A model generated the notes under the pieces. That model saw only the letters and a program-made list of their open reading frames with translations. It was not told the origin of the DNA and made no database searches. From assembly GCA_029448655.1 (NCBI GenBank), contig JACCLO010000067.1, positions 1-64,000 of the forward strand: a stretch of 64,000 nt of DNA, written 5' to 3'. Origin of the DNA: Wolfiporia cocos. Its lineage: Eukaryota; Basidiomycota; Agaricomycetes; Polyporales; Phaeolaceae. A program made the position numbers and the translations under genes. Of this stretch, positions 54,782 through 64,000 are shown piece after piece. The stretch's first letter is position 1. The number at the start of each line of letters is the position of its first letter.

Positions 54782-57700
54782 ACTATTACTGTCCTGTTTT
54801 CGAGTGTCGGGGTTGTCCTGACTCTCGTCCTGTGGTAGTCTTTTATCAGCTCCTTGGAGTGCTCCAAGTTCGCCTCGTCTTCCCATGAATTGTCGGCTGT
54901 GGCATAGCCTTTCCACTTGACGAAGTATTGATGCTTCTTTCCTTTCCATCTGTCAGCCAAGATGGCTTCGACTTCGTATTCCTCCTGTCCCTTGATGATA
55001 TCAGGTGGCGGCCGTAGGTAATTGGGTCCGTGCACCCTTGTTTCTTTGAATGGTTTTAGTAAGGCAGCATGGAATACCGGATGAATTTTCCAGTTCGCCG
55101 GTAACTGCAGCCGGTATGTCGTGGGTCCCATCTTTTCTGTGATGGTGAAGGGTCCTTCCCTTTTTGGTGCTAGCTTGTTAGATTCGTAGGGGATGGTTAG
55201 GTTCTTTGCGTCGAGCCAAACCTTGTCTCCTTTCTCGAGCTTCGGTAATTCTCGGAGGAAACGTCCCGCCATTCTTTTCTGAGCTAGTTCGTGCGCGATG
55301 AATGCCATCTTTCGCGCCTCTTTGATCTTTTTGATCCTGTCAACTGCTGCCAGGACGTTTCCTACCCTGTCGTAGTCTGGGAATCCCCTTGGAATATAAC
55401 CCAAGATTATTTCAAGGGGCGCAGGTCAGTTTTCGGTTCGCTTGGTGTTGTGCGCAAATTCGACGTCGGGTAGTCGTTGTACCCATTGGAAAGGGTCGTT
55501 CATGCAATAGATACGAAGGTACACTTCGATTTGTTGATTCATCCTTTCCGTTTGTCCGTCGGTCTGTGGATGGTACGCCGTACTCATCGCAGATTCCGTT
55601 CCCTGCAGCTTGCATAATTCCTTGAACAGTTTCGATGCGAACTGTGGTCCCCTGTCTGAAATGATCTTTCGGGGAATGCCGTATTGTGAGTATATCTTTC
55701 GATGGAATATTTCTGCGGCCCCTTCGCTCGTGATTGTTTTGTCGCATGGGGTGAGAGAGATGGCCTTGGATAGGCCATGGTCGACAATCACCATCATGGA
55801 GTCATATTTTCCGACTCTTGGCAGGTCGGTGACAAAATCGACCGAGCACTGTGAGAAGGGAAGGGCGTCCTCCCGTGTCGGTATTGGCTGTAAAGGGGGT
55901 TTTAGCGGGTTCCTATCAGGTTTCATCTGTTGACAGATTGCACAGCCTCGGACGTATTCCGGTATCATTGTTCCCATGTCAGGCCACCAAAAGTGGGTCT
56001 TAACCTGTACTGTTGTACCCCAGATCCCAGGGTGTCCGGCCGGGATCGTGTCGTGGTATTTTGAAATGACGTCCCGTCGAAGGCCCTCATCTTTTGGCAC
56101 GTACATCCTGCCCCTGTAGAGCAGTATCCCATCCGTTTGTTGCCATTCATCTGCGGTGGTTCTTGCGGGGAATTCGTCTGTGCCCCCTAGAGCACGGATC
56201 GCCTGTTCCGCAGATTCATCTCGATCGTTGGCGTTCTTGATTCGATCGATGATCGGGATCTGGATTGCGTGGACGACGAGTTCATTTGGAATCATGGTGA
56301 TTCCCTCGTTGTCTTCGTTGCTTTCGTCTAGGTGATACAACCTGGACAATGTGTCGGCCATGACTAGTTTCCTCCCGGGGATGTGTTGTAATTTCAGGTC
56401 GAATTGCGAGAGGAATAGATGCCATCTCGCTTGTCGCCGATTTAGGCGCTGTGCGCTTCTCCAGTACGTCAGGTTCTGATGATCGCTTCGGATCAAGATC
56501 CGATGCGGTGCTCCTTCTAACAGGTGCCGCCATTCTTCTAGTGCTCGGACTATTCCGAGTAGTTCGCGATCATAGATTTCGTAGTTCCGTTCTGTGGATG
56601 TCAGGGATTGTGAGAGATATCCCACTGGCCGTTCACGCCCCGTTTCATCTGTCTGTTTTAGCACTGCCCCTGTGGCAAACTGAGATGCGTCTGTTTCGAG
56701 GATGAATGGTTTCTCCTTGTCTGGCGTTCCTAGTGCGGGCGCCGTTGTGAATGCCTGCTTCATGAAGTCGAACGCCTTTTGTTCTTTATCCGTCCACTGG
56801 AATCCTGTCCCTGTGACCGTTTTCGTGAGATCCACCAGGGGTCGGGCGTGCGTTGAGTAGTGATCGATAAATTTCCGATAGAAGTTTGCAAATCCTAGGA
56901 AGGATCTGACTTCCTTGAGATTTCGGGGAGTCGGCCACTCTTTAATCCTATTGAGTTTCGCTGGGTCCATCTGGATGTTTCCTGGGGTGATGACTAGTCC
57001 TAGAAATTCGACTCTGTCGACACCGAAGGCGCATTTCTCGGGTTTCACAAAGAGATGGTTATCCACCAATCTCTGAAGGATTCGCCGTTCCCGTTCCTTG
57101 TGTGTTTTCTCGTCTTCTGAGAAAATGAGGATATCGTCCATGTAAACAAGCACCCATCCTTCGAAGATTTCTTCTTTCAGGATTTCGTTCATCATTGCCT
57201 GAAAGGTCCCGGGTGCATTGCACAATCCGAAAAACATAACCGTGGGTTCGTACAACCTTCGGTTTGTTTTGAAGGCCGCTTTCCATTCGTCTCCTTTCTT
57301 GATTCGCACGTTGTTGTACCCCGCTCTAAGGTCCATTTTCGTGAAAATCTTTGCTCCTTTTAGCTTTTCCAGGAGCTCCGAGATTAATGGCAAGGGATAG
57401 ACGTTCTTTATCGTTCCTTCGTTCAGATATCGATAATCTTGACAGGGTCGTAGGCCGCTGTCTTTCTTTGGGACGAAGAAGAATGGTGACGCCATCGGGG
57501 ATTTTGAAGGGACTATGAATCCCTTGGCCAGGTTTTCTTTTAGGAATTCGTCCAGCGCCTGTTGCTCTTTAGGCAACAGTGCATAGACTTTGCAGTCCTT
57601 CGGCACGAAATCGGGTTTTAATTCGATTGCGTGGTCCCATGGTCTCGACGGGGGGAACGCCGCTGCGGACTCCTTACTGAACACCTTGGTAAAGTCTAGT

Positions 57701-58825
57701 AGGTGTTTCGGGACCATTTCCTCAATTGTTCGTTCTGGTTCAGGGGTTTTCTGTGCGAATTCTTGGGACTTCGTCAGCGCTTTCCTGACAGCATTGATGA
57801 TTTGTATCTTTGTTCGGAACTTCTTTCGTGTTTCCCCTTTCTCTCCTATGATCCTAGGGTTATCTTTTGCAAAGCGTCGGATCGCTTCGTACTCCTCAGG
57901 AGTATAGAGCCGCTGTGCTGTTTCTTCTGGCTGGTCCGTAGATCCAAATCCTTTCTCCCCTCGTTCTGTTTCATCTAGGTCCTCGACCTCCAAAATGTCG
58001 GGGGTTAGGTGTCGTTCGAAAATTATCTGGGCTATTCGCATGCCCGGGATAATTCTATGTGCTTTGTCTGAATAGTTGAAGACGATGGCTCCGACGTCTC
58101 CTCGGTAGTCCGAGTCTATGATTCCGGCCTGTACTACCAGTCCGTGTCTGAGGGTGTTGCCTGATCGTCCGGCCAACCTTCCATACGATCCCTTCGGGAT
58201 CTTCATTTTTACTCCTGTGGAGACGAGTTTCCATCCTCCGGCGGGAATCTCGGTTTCTTCTGCAGCGTAAAGGTCATACCCTGCGGCTTCTTGGGTTCCC
58301 CTTGTCGGAATTTTCCCTTCTGGAGCAACTACCATTTCCACCGTATCCATTTGGATCGTGGCTTCCGGTTTCTTTTCTTCTGCCCCTAGTATTGATCGTA
58401 CATCGACTGTTTGGTCCTTCCAGTCGATTGTGGGGTTTTCGTCTTTTAGCCATCCATACCCTAGAATCATATTCTCTGTTCCGATCGATCCTACCAAGAA
58501 TCGGACCTTTCGCGTTTTCTGGGTCTTCGGATATCGTAGTAGTATGGTGGCTTCTCGGTCTATTCGCCCATCTTTGTTTTCTGTTCCGTCAACATTTTTG
58601 ACGATAATCGGGTTCTTCAAGGGTTGCGTGGGCACCTTGTATTTTTCTACCACTCTGCTGTGGATCAGGTTTGACATTGCTCCTGAGTCGATTAGTGCAT
58701 TGCACTTCACGGGTTTTGCCAGCGTCATGATTACCGGAATGAAGAGGGATCGATTCTTCTCGAACGAGGTAATTACATGCGCTGCTTTCTCGGAGGGTAA
58801 GACCGTGGGCTTCCCTCCTAGGCAA
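53920..58825 (-). pseudogene. Element B pol polyprotein (PR-dUTPase-RT-RNase H-IN-chromodomain)
   Basis: A single frame of about 1100 codons to TGA at 55426-55428, then open again in the same frame to 53920. It overlaps gag in the -1 frame. Counting from M58728: protease ALIDSGAMSNLI (residues 11-22) and MILGYGWL. dUTPase residues 131-265 carry AAGYDLYAAEE, GRLAGRSG, IIDSDYRGDVGAIVFN, GMRIAQIIFER and RGEKGFGSTD. RT catalytic YMDD lies at 529-532. RNase H has ETDASQFATGAVL and RSDHQNL. Integrase has the HHCC module, VDFVTD, SDRGPQF and TERMNQ. Past the TGA come LEIILGYIPRGFPDYD and a chromodomain (EYEVEAILADRW, YFVKWKGY). All catalytic residues seem intact apart from the one TGA. Confidence 0.93.
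57934..58338 (-). other. dUTPase domain inside element B pol
   Basis: All five trimeric dUTPase motifs are present in order and well conserved, including GRSG (motif 2) and the C-terminal RGEKGFGSTD flap. It is placed between protease and RT. This predicts an active dUTP pyrophosphatase module in the polyprotein. Element A has a related domain at a different place. Confidence 0.9.
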
Positions 58826-60650
58826 AATCCTGTTCTTCTACGAGCCGTGCTAGGAGCTCGGGGTTCTTGGCTTTCAGAGCCCTAATTGCTGTGACCGCTC
58901 TGTTAGCGGTGACATATTCAGTCTCTTCTTCGGAGACTTCTTCGATGCGAGCTTCTTGCTCGGCTTCTTCTTCTTCGGTTTTTCGAGTAGTCCGCCTAGG
59001 GCGGGCTGGTTTCCTCGGCCTCTTCGGGCAGTCTCGCGACATATGTCCTGGCTGATGACAGGTGAAGCATTTTCCTTTCTTGATGTGATCGTCCCTTTCC
59101 TGGGGTCATTCGATCTACATCCATTGCGTTCGGATCTTTCGGTGCGGTTGTCTGTGGAGCACTAGTGCGTCCGTTATTCTGGTTCGAGGCTTGCCAAGCC
59201 TTTTTCTTGACAAACGGTTTGTCCCGTTTCAAGAATATCTTGTACGTATTTTCATAGTACGAGGCAGCGGACTGCCATTCATCAATGGTTGCTGGTAGCG
59301 GTCGAACACCGATGATGTATCGGGTCGTGTGTTCGGGTAACCCTTTCTCAAAGAGGGTTATGAGCAACGCGTTTCCGTCCGCGCTGTATCGATCGTACTG
59401 GGCCTTTCCGGCCAAGTTGTTGAACTCGGTGATATAATCATCAATGTCCTTCCTGTCCTGGGTTACGTCCAGGATTTTCTTCCGCGCCTTCTGTACCTCT
59501 TCGATGGCTCCGAAGGCTTTCTGGAAGTCTGCATCAAACTGTGCAAGACTAGGTGGGAAGAATCGTTTCGTCTGGGGGTTCGTGTAAACCCGGTGGTAAT
59601 TTTGTTTCCACTGGCCTGTTTTCCCCTTGTTCGAAATATAAGAGAGGATAAAGATCACTCTCTGAACGTCGTTCTGGAATGATGTTTCGTACATCGTAAA
59701 CCAGGAATTGCACTGGTTTATGAAGTTCTGCATGTCAGATCGTTCCCCGTCGAATACGTCTGGGGGATTGATCTTTATCATCGGGGGTCGGTAGTACGGG
59801 TTTGGCGCCGGAGGTTGAGGCTGCGGCGCATTCGGTGGTGGAGGTCCTCCTCCTCCCGGGTATCCTCCACCTGGGTTTCCTGGGTTTCCTCCGGGGTTCC
59901 CTGGGTTTCCTCCAGGGTTTCCTCCTCCGGGGTTCGCGGGGGTTCCTCCTCCGAATCCTCCAGGAGGGGGGCATTCCCTCCTCCGAGTCCGAAGTTTCCT
60001 CCCAGTCCTCCTCCGCTTGTACCTGCGGAGGTTCGTCCAAATAGGCCTGAAGGCCATGTTCCTGGGTTTGTCGTTCCCATTCCTCCGCTTGGGCTAGTCC
60101 AAGACGGATTTCCTCCGCTACCCATTCCGGGTGCGTTCTGTGGGGGGTTTCCAAAGAGGTCTGTTCCTCCAGCCATAGGCCCAATCCCACTCTGCGCAAA
60201 AGCAGATATAAATCCTGGAGGGTCCTGTCCTCCGGTCTGGCTGTTATCTGTTCCTGTAAAATTTCCAGGATTTCTCCCATCATCTCCGATGCGCTCAATT
60301 CCTGCCATTCCTGTGGCGCCCGAAGGCTGATTCGTATTTCCATCGGCATCGAAGGTTCTGTTGATGGTTTCGGTTTCGTTTTCGGTCAACGTCGCGGTTG
60401 ACATCGGAGGGAGTTCTCCAAATCGTTCGAACGCTTCACGCGTTATTTCCCAAGCGGTCGTTCTTGCGGAGGGGTATACTTCTACCCACTTCGATGCCCT
60501 ATCTTCTCTTGGAATGACAACAATTCCTCCGCGGTTACGGAAGGCTCCAATGGTGTCAGTCCACTCGTATCGGTTGAGTCTGTAGACTCCCTGAATGTCC
60601 TCGGGCAAGAGTTCAATCAGTCGTGCTGGGAATTCTGGTCCAAATATCAT
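58818..60650 (-). pseudogene. Element B gag with proline/glycine tract and CCHC zinc knuckle
   Basis: ATG 60650 starts MIFGPEFPARLIELLPEDIQ, a capsid-leader-like part, and is open for about 225 codons. A frameshift at the C run 59966-59971 leads into a GNPGG-type repeat (59855-59960) and the capsid core (DVFDGERSDMQNFINQCNSW, FILSYISNKGKTGQWKQNYH, FNNLAGKAQYDRY). A second shift at the C run 59102-59105 leads to CFTCHQPGHMSRDC, a perfect CX2CX4HX4C knuckle, and an acidic tail ending VEEQDFA with TAG at 58818. Both shifts are in homopolymers, so they may be sequencing or replication slips. The final part overlaps pol in another frame. Confidence 0.9.
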
Positions 60651-60684
60651 GTGCCCTTACACCGTGGTAGGTGAGGGTGTGATA

Positions 60685-60695
60685 AGCTCGACCTT
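60685..60695 (-). other. Element B self-priming primer-binding site
   Basis: In element sense AAGGTCGAGCT, one base after the 5' LTR. It is the exact complement of LTR bases 61021-61031 (element-sense AGCTCGACCTT), about 35 nt downstream of the TATAAAAG core promoter. Eleven of eleven bases pair. There is no tRNA-like TGG start. Confidence 0.8.
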
Positions 60696-60696
60696 C

Positions 60697-61403
60697 TGTT
60701 ACGGGTCGAACACCCGTTCGTATATTCGAGTCGCGAATATAGATCGTTCTTCTGCATGTGGGCGTATAGCCGTATGCAAGGCAAATGCTCGTTAGATGCC
60801 TTCAAGTCCTAGGTGAAGTTCCTAGGAGATCGTATAATATCCAATACGCGTTAGAGGATATAATCTGTTCAGGTGCGAGTCGAATAGAATATAAGACTCG
60901 CCTAAGTCCGAGAAGTCAGTGTGCACTTCGAGGACTTAGTCGTTCGGTTGCTCGAGTGAGAAATACTGAGCGTAGTTTCCTACGTTTGAGAACGAGTATA
61001 AGACTTCTTGTTTATACAACAAGGTCGAGCTGAAGAGCCTTGACAATAAGTACATGAGCTTTTATACTACGCTGGGTTTTAGGGGTCAAGTCCATCCCAG
61101 ATGCCACCGCTACTATCTACGCTATAGTATCAAACGTTTGATAAGTATGTAGTGATGTATCCGAAACGATAGATAGGGATGATGGTGGTTGAACACCATC
61201 TATCAGCTAATAAACGATGAAGGTGAAACGGTGGCAGAGTTGGATCTGCCAAAGGTGAAACGCGCCCTACATGCTAATACAACTGGGGATGCGCCCAGTA
61301 GAGTCACGAGTAGCCAGGGGGTTGGTTGCGCAACAAGTCCCTGTATCGTATTCGCCCGGTGGTGAGTTCTGTCGATATTCGAAAAATCAAAATAACCGTA
61401 ACA
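60697..61403 (-). repeat. Element B 5' LTR (707 bp)
   Basis: In element sense the promoter reads TATAAAAGC, then the self-primer AGCTCGACCTT. Right edge CCGTAACA followed by the duplication CTCCC at 61404-61408. Confidence 0.95.
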
Positions 61404-61451
61404 CTCCCCAACCTGAGTTGCCCGAGAAAATAGCCACGGACTGAAGTGGAT

Positions 61452-63200
61452 TAGTGATGTGCCAGGCCCAGCCCAGCTCAAAAGCCCCGGCTTCGGCCCG
61501 GCTTGGATGGCCCATGGCTTTTCAAAACCTCAGGCCAGGCCCTCATTGACAGCTCACGGCTTGGCCCGGCCTAGGTCCCAGCTTGGCCGCGGCCTACCAC
61601 TGCTAAGATAATCGTCACTTTAGCTTCAGAGCTTGAGATTCACCTTTGCCAAACCTTTCCCAGATGAAATAGAACCTTTAATCCTCCGATCTATAGTAGG
61701 ATTAAGCATGAAATAATCATTCACTAGCGCAGCATTCAGTAGCGTGCCTGCCATATGGGGGATCATATAGGCGCCCAAAAGTGAGTGGCAGGCTTCAACG
61801 TTGAGGACTTGACTTTTCTGTAGTTTTAAATAAACAAGATAGGTGCACAATGATTGAGTTGAGCATATAACTGGCCTGTATGGGCTTATATTGTGCCTGC
61901 CAGATATTGTAGCCATTAAGATCCCTAGGCCAGGGCTCAACAGCTTGGCCTGGCCTGGCCTGTATCTCAGGCCGGGCCCTGGGCCGTCTCTGTCACAAGC
62001 CAATTTCCAAGCCTAGTAGAACATCCTAGGTTGACACCCCACTCACGCCTCTTGCACGCTAAAGCACTCCATCCAAGCCCAGCTGGATACGTACGGCAAT
62101 GCTAGTAGAAGCCCTCCGATACACAAGTCACTACGGGCACTAGCAGACCACCAGCAGTCCGAACCTTACACCAGTCCCAGTCCCCGGCAGTCAGTACAAT
62201 ACTGCCTAGTCCATACAACCTAGTCATGGGCCACCTCTAGGAACCACCAGCGTGGCTAGCACAGCAGTAACCCCAAGACAATCCAGGTTACCAGCCATCG
62301 CACATACACTACACACTAACTAGAGGAATGACCTATATTATGCACGTGACCTAAACACTACGCCCAATGTCTCACATCTCTTACACCACAGACACTCGCC
62401 ATTACTGGCATAGACATTCCCCATTACAGGCAGGCCCCGACCTGTATAGACTTCTGCCCGTGGGATGGCAGCAATCCCATACAAGCACTAGACCTATGCA
62501 CCTACAGTCTACGAGTCTACGCCCTACGCCTTCCCTTCAGTACCGCAACCTCTGGGAACCCGGGCCGTGAACGATCGACCCTCAGTACCGTAACCTCGGG
62601 AACCTAGGCCACCAAAAGCACCTTCAGACCACATCTTGTCAAACCACGCCATTGGAATGGTGCACCCCCTGCCTGGGATGGCAGCACATGACCTATGAGG
62701 AGCACTGGTCGTTATACCCTGATCGACGAAAACCACCGATCATTACACCCGATCGAAGCACTGATCACCACCGCCATTACTGGTATCACCCGATCGACAA
62801 GAACCACTGATCGTAACCCGATCGATTGGCAACCCCCCTGATCCAATCCCATCACACTACGTTGCTATGGACATCTCGCTACGTACCAGTGCTCCAATGC
62901 CATTACCGGCCCCATAGCTTAGACCAATTGTATACCAGCAAGTAGATGACCCCATAGTCACGCGAGCCCCCACATGTACAAACAGTAGTAATATATAAGC
63001 CAGACAGTCTCGAGCATAAACCTCAGACTTGTCTTGGCCTCTTCTGGCTAGTAGTCCCAAATCAGGAAGGCACCTTTGTGTGAGCCCCCTTCCCCTGGTT
63101 GAGTGCTAGTTAGTAGCGTGTGTCAGTCTCAAGCCGTGCTGTAAAGCCCAGCTTGGCCCGGCCCAGCTCATGGCCCAAAGCTGGGCCTGGCACATCACTA
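61452..63200. mobile_element. Non-autonomous hAT-like DNA transposon, copy 2, with nested solo LTR
   Basis: TAGTGATGTGCCAGGCCC at the left and its inverted form GGGCCTGGCACATCACTA at the right. Perfect 8-bp duplication AAGTGGAT (61444-61451 and 63201-63208). Without the nested LTR it is about 610 bp and matches copy 1 (23567-24429) through most of its length. Subterminal GGCC-rich repeats are present; there is no transposase. A minus-strand open stretch SLLGAYMIPHMAGTLLNAAL is shared with copy 1, but the differences are mostly amino-acid changing, so it is probably not coding. Confidence 0.88.
61991..63125 (+). repeat. Solo LTR (1135 bp) nested in the hAT-like element
   Basis: TGTCACAAGCCAATTTCC...GCGTGTGTCA with perfect duplication GTCTC (61986-61990 and 63126-63130). 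ATATATAAG near 62991 is followed by GACAGTCTCGAG...CTCAGACTTGTC, a weaker form of the promoter dyad. It contains several GATCGA-type short repeats between 62700 and 62830 (CCGATCGA, ACTGATC). Comparison with copy 1 confirms the insertion site. Confidence 0.92.
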
Positions 63201-63208
63201 AAGTGGAT

Positions 63209-63554
63209 GGGATGAAGGGTTAAGAAATCAAGAGCTGCTGATGGCAACGTGAGTATACGATTCCAATACAAGTCTTTGTCGATCAATCTGGGGATCCCTA
63301 GTCCTTTGACAAAACTCTCCAAAACCATGAAAGAGAAATTGTCCTGGCCATTCAGGATGACCTGGTTGGAATACAAGGGGCAGAGGAGTTGATAGAAAAA
63401 CCTCAATATGAACACATGTTCAGTGATGTAATTGAAGCGGCATGACATGACAGCAGAGGCATGATTGAAGTGATAAATATGAGTGAAGCTGCCCTGGCCA
63501 TGTCATGGAGGGCATAAGCATACTGGGTGCCATGAGCAGAGAGGAGGTTGAGAG
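63209..63554 (-). pseudogene. Unrecognised coding-like fragment
   Basis: Minus-strand pieces such as HPEWPGQFLFHGFGEF and RDPQIDRQRLVLESYTH suggest an old gene. The reading may have continued across the hAT-like insertion to 61409-61443 (VAIFSGNSGW in the same sense). Family unknown. Confidence 0.3.
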
Positions 63555-63914
63555 TGTCACAGACTGCCTCGGGTAAGGCTCTTATAGATATCACATGACT
63601 TGTTATTGTTTGTCTTAGGTTTGATAAGGTTTAGCTAGAATTCCCTGATACCTTAACAGTCATGCGCCCATACTTACAGTAGTGCCACCCATGTGACTCA
63701 CCTTAGGTAGTGCACAGGCCACCTCTTTAGGGTAGACACAGTGTGTCCCCCTGTATGTACATATAGCGCGAGCTGAGGTCTTACAACCTCAGTTCTACTA
63801 TTCTTGGCAACCAGGTCAATCCTCACTACCTCTGCGTGTGCGCCCGCCTGCGTCTTGGCAACACTACTATTCTATACTCGCTAGTCTGTGGTGCAAGACT
63901 GCACATACCGCTGT
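63555..63914 (+). repeat. Partial LTR at the window end
   Basis: Starts TGTCACAGACTGCC. GTACATATAG promoter and dyad CTGAGGT/ACCTCAG with loop CTTACA at 63773-63792, followed by TTCTACTATTCTTGG. The U5 end is not seen before TGTCAGAAAAATATTTTC begins at 63915, which may be the start of a different element running off the window. Confidence 0.6.
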
Positions 63915-64000
63915 TGTCAGAAAAATATTTTCTCTCGGGTTCTCCGGGCAGGTCTGGATGTGCCGAGATAGGCGAGGTGTTCGAGGGGTTGATGTCGAGT

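Larger units (their letters stand above)
52948..61403 (-). mobile_element. Ty3/gypsy chromovirus element B, nearly complete (8456 bp)
   Basis: Complete LTR retrotransposon in minus sense with perfect 5-bp duplication CTCCC (52943-52947 and 61404-61408). LTRs begin TGTTACGGGTCG and end CCGTAACA. The order from right to left is 5' LTR, self-priming site, gag, protease, dUTPase, RT, RNase H, integrase, chromodomain, an extra ORF with zinc knuckles, polypurine tract, 3' LTR. The LTR copies (707 and 719 bp) differ by several substitutions and indels, so it is older than the LARD-like insertion. Damage is light: two one-base C-run frameshifts in gag, one in-frame TGA in pol and shifts in the 3' ORF. 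Confidence 0.95.

Noticed and set aside
61626..62003. 125-codon minus-strand frame in hAT-like copy 2 (MIPHMAGTLLNAAL)
   Set aside because: It crosses the border of the nested LTR, and comparison with copy 1 shows mostly amino-acid-changing differences, so it is not under coding selection.

Overview
The window looks like a stretch of a filamentous basidiomycete (agaricomycete-type) nuclear chromosome. Genes are split by introns of about 50-60 bp, and Ty3/gypsy chromoviruses end in PPT-TGTCAC LTR junctions. A MULE-type transposase relic, an AlkB-like oxygenase with a C4 zinc ribbon and a meiotic MSH4 gene are present. No rRNA, tRNA or CRISPR array was seen.

Layout. (1) 1-14153 is an old Ty3/gypsy element (called A here) on the + strand. 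Its pol gene was split by three later LTR insertions, each with a perfect 5-bp target duplication: a large non-autonomous LARD-like element (1591-7642, minus), a solo LTR (7731-8621, minus) and a miniature TRIM-like element (8976-10852, plus). Reading across the duplications restores the order protease, RT, RNase H, integrase, chromodomain and, after one TGA, a dUTPase. (2) 14154-25882 is a mosaic of nested solo LTRs, a decayed MULE transposase and a non-autonomous hAT-like element. (3) 25883-52940 is a gene island. It holds a decayed HpcH/HpaI aldolase, a decayed adenylate-forming (NRPS-like) gene, a small two-exon gene beside an AlkB-like oxygenase relic, an apparently intact MSH4 (36890-40637, minus), an unrecognised multi-exon gene, a large gene with a PH-like segment and terminal coiled coil (candidate meiotic axis protein), and a nuclease-like/kinase gene interrupted by a solo LTR. 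(4) 52948-61403 is a nearly complete Ty3/gypsy element (B, minus strand) with gag, protease, an internal dUTPase, RT, RNase H, integrase, chromodomain and an extra zinc-knuckle reading frame. (5) 61452-63200 is a second hAT-like copy with a nested solo LTR. The window ends inside another LTR.

How it works together. Every element whose 5' LTR and primer site are both visible (LARD-like, TRIM-like, B) has an 11-12 nt primer-binding site perfectly complementary to its own LTR about 33-35 nt downstream of TATA. This is the arrangement expected for Tf1-type self-primed reverse transcription. The LARD-like element has no proteins but shares primer core and LTR ends with element A, so A-type proteins may have mobilised it. 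Its 3.9-kb interior is packed with hairpins that show compensatory base changes. The most unusual signals are that hairpin array, a covarying dyad at the core promoter of about ten different LTRs, the two differently placed dUTPases, and an apparent 8-nt micro-exon in MSH4 inside the Walker A motif.

All calls were made by eye. Exon borders and frameshifts are approximate except where a junction is given, and single-base indels could be assembly errors.
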